Shown: positions 32,302 through 36,889 of the stretch, piece after piece
How the letters are laid out: each line of letters opens with the position of its first letter
How positions within the stretch are numbered: the first letter of the stretch is position 1
Assembly: GCA_020850315.1 (NCBI GenBank)
Contig: JADZEY010000106.1
Coordinates: 1 to 36,889 of the forward strand
Origin: Armatimonadota bacterium
Lineage (GTDB): Bacteria > Bacteroidota > Ignavibacteria > OLB7
Direction of reading: 5' to 3'
DNA: 36,889 nt
The notes under the pieces: model-generated
The model's database searches: none
What the model was told of the DNA's origin: nothing
The model's input: the letters and a program-made list of their open reading frames with translations, nothing else
Position numbers and translations under genes: made by a program

Positions 32302-33305
32302 GCTTGAGTCTCGAATAGCCGAGGTTGCGCCGTAGGGCTATCGGCCTTATCTATTTTATGCACTCCTTGAAGTGCAAGGGTATTTCTCTCCCAGAAATAA
32401 CCATCAACATATCCTTGAATTACATGCTCGGTCTCCGCCAGCTCTAACCGCTTTTCGGTGAGTAAGCAGTACGCCTCTTCCCGCTCGATGCCAACAAACT
32501 TGCGACCAAGTTTCTTCGCAACCACTGATGTCGTTCCAGATCCCAAGAAAGGGTCAAGTAGTAGGTCGCCTGGTTTAGAGCTGGCAAGCACAAGTTTAGC
32601 GATCAACTTCTCAGGCTTTTGGGTTGGGTGATCGGTGTTCTCTGGCATAGACCAAAAAGGAACCGAGATGTCCGTCCAGAGGTTAGAAGGGTGCGTCACC
32701 CGGAAGTCGCCGTTGGATTCCTTGGCCCAGTCCTTTGGTCTTCCGTCAGCGTCACGGTAGGGTGCAATCACTTTCCGTTTTTGCTTCACCGCTTCAACGT
32801 TGAAGAAGTAGTCATTGCCAAGAGTGCAGAACCAAATATCCTCCGAGCAATTCTTCCAATTACGGAGAGCACCGCGCCCTTTTTCGCGCTCCCACGTGAT
32901 GCGGTTCTGAATCACAAAATACTCCTCAAGCACACGCTGGATGGCTGCGGAAGATCGCCACTCGCTGCAAACGTACACCGTCCCTGTTTGCTTCAGCAGC
33001 GGAACTGTGAGGGAAATCCATGAACGGAGCCAATCCTCATACCCGCTCTCTGAACGACGCTTAAACGTTGAATCACTAAAAACCTTTGTAAGGTTATATG
33101 GGGGATCCACAATCAGCAGGTCAACGCTCTGCCGTGGTAGTAGTGGCAACACTTGGAACGCATCCCCCAAGATCGTGCGCCCAGCACATTCGGAGGCGGT
33201 CATCGGCTGATCCACTATCATTAGCCGGCTACGCAGCCGCTTGGCATCACTGTCGGAAAGGACAAGAGTACGATTGCGAGGTGCCCGTTCGCCAGTTTTT
33301 TTCAT
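32298..33305 (-). CDS. Beta-class DNA methyltransferase (N6-adenine or N4-cytosine)
   Basis: A 335-residue DNA modification enzyme protecting against the adjacent endonuclease. The catalytic motif IV DPPYNLTK is at 67-70 and the SAM-binding motif I region DPFLGSGTT is near 251-259, the beta-class order. Between them are WEREKGRGALRNWKNCSEDIWF and NLWTDISVPFWSMPENTDHPTQKP. DPPY allows either N6-adenine or N4-cytosine methylation; by general resemblance adenine is more likely. ATG 33305 is preferred since AGGAAA lies at Shine-Dalgarno distance; a GTG at 33338 would add eleven residues. The 4-base overlap with the endonuclease and low G+C mark a compact, mobile restriction-modification cassette. 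No controller (C) protein gene was found. Confidence 0.85.
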   Translation of the reverse strand: MKKTGERAPRNRTLVLSDSDAKRLRSRLMIVDQPMTASECAGRTILGDAFQVLPLLPRQSVDLLIVDPPYNLTKVFSDSTFKRRSESGYEDWLRSWISLTVPLLKQTGTVYVCSEWRSSAAIQRVLEEYFVIQNRITWEREKGRGALRNWKNCSEDIWFCTLGNDYFFNVEAVKQKRKVIAPYRDADGRPKDWAKESNGDFRVTHPSNLWTDISVPFWSMPENTDHPTQKPEKLIAKLVLASSKPGDLLLDPFLGSGTTSVVAKKLGRKFVGIEREEAYCLLTEKRLELAETEHVIQGYVDGYFWERNTLALQGVHKIDKADSPTAQPRLFETQA

Positions 33306-33390
33306 CGTTCGTTTCCTGTGTCCCTCTATTTGTTCCACTTGCTTTGGTTTGGACTACATGCCGTCTTCTCAAGAAGAAGAACAAGGTTGG

Positions 33391-33453
33391 AAATAGCCAC
33401 ACTCCTTGCATCCGATATTTGGCTTCCGCCAACTCTATCCGTTGCTCAATCAC
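33391..33453 (-). pseudogene. Possible C-terminal remnant of another DNA methyltransferase
   Basis: Just after the MiaB stop, on the same strand, the frame reads IEQRIELAEAKYRMQGV. This resembles the methyltransferase C-terminal TEKRLELAETEHVIQGY of the gene next to it (8 of 17 identical). It is not preceded by any catalytic part. A 14-base stretch CCGCCAACTCTATC occurs both here (33426-33439) and in the end of miaB (33461-33474). It may be a vestige of an earlier cassette or a chance resemblance. Confidence 0.3.
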
Positions 33454-34880
33454 CCCACAACCGCCAACTCTATCGGGAACTCCTTTGGTCGCCCTTCGGC
33501 ATCAACAATGGAGCCGAACAGGGTTGCGGCGGTCCCGCGGTGGATTTTGACGTTCACATACTCCCCCACCTGCTCATCGCCATGCCGGAAGATCACCACT
33601 TTGTTGGTGTCGGTGCGCCCTTTCCATTCGGAGGCATCTTTCTTGCTTTCGCCATCCACCAGAACTTCTTCAATGGTCCCGACATGGCGTTGGTTGTTTT
33701 CCTCGGCAATGGTTCGCTGAACATCTATGATCTCCGCAAGCCGTGCGGATTTCACTTCTTCGGGGACGCTATCCCCCATTGCCCACGCTTTGGTGTTTTC
33801 GCGGGGGGAGTACTTGAACATGTACGCGCCATCGTAGCGGACTTGCTTGATAAGCTCGATTGTCTGCCGGTGGTCATCGTCGGTTTCGGTGGGGAATCCG
33901 GCGATGATGTCGGTTGACATCGAGACATTGGGGATCAACGCATGGATGCTGGCGATTCGCTCCAAATAGTGCTCAATTGTGTAGGTGCGGTTCATCAGTT
34001 GCAGCACGCGGTTGCTGCCAGACTGGACCGGAAGATGGATGTAGTTGCAGATGTTCTTTCGGCTGGCCATCGTCTCGATCAACTTGTCGGACATATCCTG
34101 CGGATGCGAGGTGGTGTAGCGAATCCGCATCAACGGGTCAACATCGGCAACCGCTGCAAGCAGATCGGCAAAATCGCGCCCTTCCCACCGGTAGCTGTTC
34201 ACGTTTTGCCCAAGCAAGGTCAATTCCCGGAAGCCATGTTTGGCCAGCCCCTCCACCTCCTGCACAATGGACTCCATCGAGCGGCTACGCTCGCGCCCAC
34301 GGGTGAACGGGACCACGCAGAAGGTGCAGAACTTGTCGCATCCGCGCATCACCGAAAGCCACGCGGAGATGCCTTCGGTACGGAGCGGTGTAACGTCGTC
34401 GTAAGTTTCCACACGGCTGAGTTTCACAGCTAAACCTTTGGTTCCGAACTGCGCTTCGTTCACCAATTCTGGCAAGGCGCGGTACTCATCCGGGCCAACA
34501 ACAACATCCACGATTGAGCCTTCGTGGATCAGTTTGCGGCGCAGGCGTTCGGCCATGCAACCCAGCACCCCCACCACCATTTCCGGTTTCTTTTTTTTGT
34601 GGAAGGCGATGTGGTTCAGCCGGCCATGAATCCGCTGCTCGGCATTGTCACGAACCGAGCAGGTGTTCAGGAACACCACGTCGGCAGTTTCGATGCTGTT
34701 GGTTGGCTGGTAGCCCTCGCGGTTCATCAGCGAAAGCACGATCTCGGTATCCGCCTCATTCATCTGGCAGCCGTAGGTTTCAACATACACCTTCCGGCCA
34801 GCGGTTGGCCGGCCAGCGGGTTGGTTGCTGGCGGCCAGGGATTCAGTTTGTGGTTGGTTTATCAGGTCGTCCATGGTCAT
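33450..34880 (-). CDS. miaB: tRNA-2-methylthio-N6-dimethylallyladenosine synthase
   Basis: A cytoplasmic radical-SAM methylthiotransferase that adds the 2-methylthio group to N6-isopentenyl-A37 of tRNAs reading UNN codons. It has 476 residues. The N-terminal UPF0004 domain (about 30-145) holds the first cluster cysteines in ETYGCQMNEADTE, FLNTCSVRDNAEQ and GVLGCMAE. The radical-SAM core carries RGCDKFCTFCVVPFTRGRERS (CxxxCxxC). A TRAM domain closes the protein (VLVDGESKK to the end). ATG 34880 is chosen (MTMDDL); ATG 34874 is the close alternative, and a TTG at 34883 is unlikely. It is followed immediately by the remnant described and the restriction cassette, whose arrival may have placed new DNA directly after the gene. 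Confidence 0.95.
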   Translation of the reverse strand: MTMDDLINQPQTESLAASNQPAGRPTAGRKVYVETYGCQMNEADTEIVLSLMNREGYQPTNSIETADVVFLNTCSVRDNAEQRIHGRLNHIAFHKKKKPEMVVGVLGCMAERLRRKLIHEGSIVDVVVGPDEYRALPELVNEAQFGTKGLAVKLSRVETYDDVTPLRTEGISAWLSVMRGCDKFCTFCVVPFTRGRERSRSMESIVQEVEGLAKHGFRELTLLGQNVNSYRWEGRDFADLLAAVADVDPLMRIRYTTSHPQDMSDKLIETMASRKNICNYIHLPVQSGSNRVLQLMNRTYTIEHYLERIASIHALIPNVSMSTDIIAGFPTETDDDHRQTIELIKQVRYDGAYMFKYSPRENTKAWAMGDSVPEEVKSARLAEIIDVQRTIAEENNQRHVGTIEEVLVDGESKKDASEWKGRTDTNKVVIFRHGDEQVGEYVNVKIHRGTAATLFGSIVDAEGRPKEFPIELAVVG

Positions 34881-34911
34881 CAAAACGATTGGTGCGGCTG
34901 CAACTATCCTG

Positions 34912-34919
34912 CGAACTTA
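34912..34919 (-). promoter_or_regulatory. Weak -7 box candidate TAAGTTCG for miaB
   Basis: One base departs from TAnnTTTG, as in the ABC-F box. It lies 31 bases before ATG 34880 in a 158-base gap that is otherwise featureless. Confidence 0.25.
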
Positions 34920-35038
34920 GTGGGATAGCCCCGCGCCGGGCAAGCCGCAAGCGCAGGCATTGAACAACGGTTACGATTGGGCAGATAGAATTGCACAACT
35001 GGGGCGCGGAATGGTTACGCGGCCAACCACACCAGCCG

Positions 35039-36487
35039 TCACCGCCGCGTCACCACAATGGCAACACGGCGATTGAGCTTGCGCCCTTCTTCGCTTTCGT
35101 TGCTCTGGAGCGGCATGGTGCTTCCGTAGCCTTGCGAGGTTAGCCGCCGTTCGGCAATTCCCCGCTGGATCAGTGCTTGGCGGACCGATTCGGCGCGCTG
35201 CTCGGAAAGAAGCTGGTTCCGCTCGGGAGTCCCTTCTGCCGATGCGTGTCCTTCAATTTTAATTTCCAGCCGTGGGTTTCGCTTCATCCGTGCGGCAATC
35301 GTGTCCAGCGCGGGGTTCGATTCCGGCAACAAGTCTGCCGAGTTGTAGGCAAACTGAATCTGCCGCTCAATCGGTTGTTCGGAACTGTTGTTGCCAGCAA
35401 TGGTGTTCGGGGATAGCCGCGGGCCGCTGGTCTCATACTCAATCTTCCCGGCAATCTGCTCCGGCGCGCCGGGGGGATTCAGCCCCACCCGCGCAATGTG
35501 CCGCCCCCCTGCGTTCACCGGCTGATAGCTGACCAAGTAGTAATTCCGCAAGCTCCGGTAAATATCCTCAAAAATTGCTGGCAGCTTTTTGGGGTCCTCT
35601 GTCTGGTAAAATTTTCCGCCGCTGTACTTGCTCAGTTCCTGCAACAGGCCACGGTTCACCGCGCCAAACGCAACGGTGAAAATCGGGATGTTGTGTTTCT
35701 TGACGAATGCGTACAAATCCAACTCGTTGATCTTGCTGGCGTTGTCCTCGCCATCGGTGAACAGGATCATCGCACGCGGGTTTTCGGCGGGGGCGGCGGC
35801 AATTTGCTCGCCCCCCAACTTGGCCGCCGAGTAAATGGCGGTGTAATTTCCGAACCCTTTCAACCCCTGGCCAAACAGGGCAAGAAGCTCATCGGTTTGG
35901 GTGCTGGCTTTTGCGGCAAGCTGCGGTTTGTCGTCGAACTTCACCACGCTGATCCGGTCGGCGGGGCGTTTCAGTTTCACGAAGGTTTGGGCGGCGTTTT
36001 CCAGCAACTCAATGCTGGACCCCATCGTGCCGGAGTAATCCAGCACCAGCGCAAGCTCGTTCGGCAGCCCATCGTTTTCGCTGAACTCACGCACGGTGAA
36101 GTTCTCAATTTTTTCCGGCTGGCCGTCGGTTCCAATCTGCTCGGTCAGGCCGTTCCAGATTGCTCGGTAATCCCCTGTGCCGTCGTAGTAAGGGGGGGCA
36201 AGGTTGGTGATAAGGTAGCCGTCACGGTCAAAAATTCGGACGTAGAGGTGGATGGAGTCGGGGAATTTATCGGTGATAATCCGCCAGGGATCTACCACAA
36301 GCCGTGCGGGGTCGGCTTGGCTGAACGGCTTCAGGCCGATCATGTGCACCTCTTTTGCGCCGGAGGAATCAGCGTACTCCACCTCATCAAGCGCGATCAC
36401 CCCTTTGATTTTATCATCGAAGGAGCGGCACGAAACCAGGGCAAGGGAAACGCCAAGCAGAAGCAGAACAAGCCGAGTGTGAAGCAT
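35039..36487 (-). CDS. VWA-OmpA outer-membrane lipoprotein
   Basis: A 482-residue envelope lipoprotein. The signal MLHTRLVLLLLGVSLALVSC has its lipobox Cys at residue 20. An N-terminal beta domain (about 25-135) precedes a von Willebrand A domain at about 140-310, with a complete metal-site set: DYSGTMGSS (Asp150, Ser152), the GNYTAIY threonine (about 216) and LFTDGEDN (Asp245). An OmpA C-terminal domain (about 377-481) has IEGHASAEGTPERNQLLSEQRA and LNRRVAIVV for peptidoglycan binding. It probably anchors a partner-binding VWA head to the cell wall. The ATG at 36487 is chosen for the signal peptide, discarding 19 residues from an upstream TTG. The TATCTTTG box at 36573-36580 would give a leader of about 80 nt. 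Confidence 0.9.
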   Translation of the reverse strand: MLHTRLVLLLLGVSLALVSCRSFDDKIKGVIALDEVEYADSSGAKEVHMIGLKPFSQADPARLVVDPWRIITDKFPDSIHLYVRIFDRDGYLITNLAPPYYDGTGDYRAIWNGLTEQIGTDGQPEKIENFTVREFSENDGLPNELALVLDYSGTMGSSIELLENAAQTFVKLKRPADRISVVKFDDKPQLAAKASTQTDELLALFGQGLKGFGNYTAIYSAAKLGGEQIAAAPAENPRAMILFTDGEDNASKINELDLYAFVKKHNIPIFTVAFGAVNRGLLQELSKYSGGKFYQTEDPKKLPAIFEDIYRSLRNYYLVSYQPVNAGGRHIARVGLNPPGAPEQIAGKIEYETSGPRLSPNTIAGNNSSEQPIERQIQFAYNSADLLPESNPALDTIAARMKRNPRLEIKIEGHASAEGTPERNQLLSEQRAESVRQALIQRGIAERRLTSQGYGSTMPLQSNESEEGRKLNRRVAIVVTRR

Positions 36488-36572
36488 GAATACCAGGAAA
36501 ATTCGGTTCGGAACGGACGAATCCGGGCATGATTCCAGCCGCAACAGAATTGCCGAACTGGGACCGCCAGGC

Positions 36573-36580
36573 CAAAGATA
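36573..36580 (-). promoter_or_regulatory. -7 box TATCTTTG for the VWA-OmpA gene
   Basis: Exact consensus on the minus strand, 85 bases before ATG 36487, in the 402-base gap at the right edge. The same octamer precedes the citrate synthase and STAS genes. Confidence 0.5.
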
Positions 36581-36635
36581 GCGCGAACATCACCACACAA
36601 CCCCCACCTGTGCAAGTCAATCCGTAATCCCCATG

Positions 36636-36643
36636 TAACTTTG
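36636..36643 (+). promoter_or_regulatory. Orphan -7 box TAACTTTG, facing away from any gene
   Basis: Exact TAnnTTTG on the plus strand, but no convincing gene follows before the heptamer array. About 25 bases downstream, ACCG-AAAAA-CGGT (36667-36679) is followed by TTTTT, a minimal terminator-like shape. A chance match is likely. Confidence 0.2.
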
Positions 36644-36753
36644 CGCCACCCCTTCATCGCTGTTCAACCGAAAAACGGTAGTTTTTGAAGCGTGAGAGAA
36701 AGAGAGGAAGGCCAGATTGCCGATCACCTTCCACGAACCAATTCCCGGCAAAA

Positions 36754-36889
36754 GTCATTAGTCAGTGGTCAGTTGCCGACAACCAACAACTGACAACTGA
36801 TTCCCGAAACCCGATTTCCGACAACCGATTCCCGACAACCGATTCCCGAAACCCGATTCCCGAAACCCGATTCCCGAAACCCGATTCCC
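36754..36889. repeat. Heptanucleotide tandem array reaching the window edge
   Basis: From 36754 to the end every seven bases form one unit: GTCATTA, GTCAGTG and GTCAGTT first, then GCCGACA, ACCAACA, ACTGACA, ACTGATT, then CCCGAAA and CCCGATT with a few TCCGACA/ACCGATT variants, finally alternating CCCGAAA-CCCGATT. About 19 units are visible and the array continues outside. On the minus strand the last part reads GGGNNNN repeated, a strong G-quadruplex pattern. It resembles short tandemly repeated repetitive sequences known in cyanobacteria, not a CRISPR. Confidence 0.85.

Noticed and set aside
31191-33305. Rnk-type factor as a controller protein of the restriction cassette
   Set aside because: C proteins are small helix-turn-helix regulators; this protein has a GreA-type fold and a chromosomal-looking composition, so it is considered an independent gene downstream.
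35498-36532. 344-codon open frame on the plus strand
   Set aside because: Antisense shadow of the VWA-OmpA lipoprotein.
36754-36889. CRISPR-like regular spacing at the right edge
   Set aside because: Units are 7 bases with no spacers and gradual drift; no cas genes are present. It is a simple tandem array.

Overview
The window reads as a chromosomal segment of a Gram-negative bacterium of the Bacteroidota/Chlorobiota/Kapaibacteriota (FCB) kind, about 57-60% G+C in most genes. Three observations support this. Short elements matching TAnnTTTG, the -7 box of Bacteroidota sigma factors, sit just upstream of several genes. A secreted lamin-tail protein ends in a CHU_C/FlgD-like domain of the sort used by type IX secretion. 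Several lipoproteins and an OmpA-type envelope protein indicate an outer membrane. The exact lineage cannot be fixed by eye. There is no rRNA, tRNA, phage or insertion sequence with a transposase, and no CRISPR array.

Layout: 1-5141 holds the 3' part of a sodium/solute symporter and a giant AAA-ATPase regulator with a C-terminal SARP-like (BTAD) output. 5150-8123 (minus) holds an AT-rich GT39-like membrane glycosyltransferase and citrate synthase. 8317-18303 holds two LolC/E-type permeases, a DnaQ-GIY-YIG/UvrC-like nuclease, an ABC-F ATPase, a small PHA-granule-type protein, a site-2 protease and a GT2 glycosyltransferase. Almost every gap in this part is filled with dispersed repeats. 18773-25770 holds a STAS protein, a LytR_C protein, the lamin-tail exoprotein, a double-length ThyX, two lipoproteins and RibD. 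25903-31604 holds a CHASE2 sensor with an unrecognised output region, an orphan McrC, an RNase Z-like hydrolase, a SPOR protein and a Rnk/GreA-type factor. 31639-33305 is a compact, AT-rich restriction-modification pair. 33450-36487 holds MiaB and a VWA-OmpA lipoprotein. The right edge is a pure heptanucleotide array.

Gene cooperation is limited and the region looks like housekeeping genes mixed with accessory ones. Recognisable functional pairs are the overlapping methyltransferase/endonuclease genes, the BsuPI lipoprotein with ribD, and possibly the MBL-McrC pair. The most notable signals are: (1) a tandem ThyX whose two halves each keep a different half of the signature motif; (2) -7 boxes placed 4-6 nt before ATG, predicting leaderless mRNAs; (3) a family of about 0.2-0.3 kb MITE-like elements with CCTTACGCA-type inverted ends, interwoven with 7-bp tandem repeats; (4) a HincII-like restriction cassette beside what looks like the remnant tail of another methyltransferase; (5) a CHASE2 protein and a McrC protein that both lack their usual partners.
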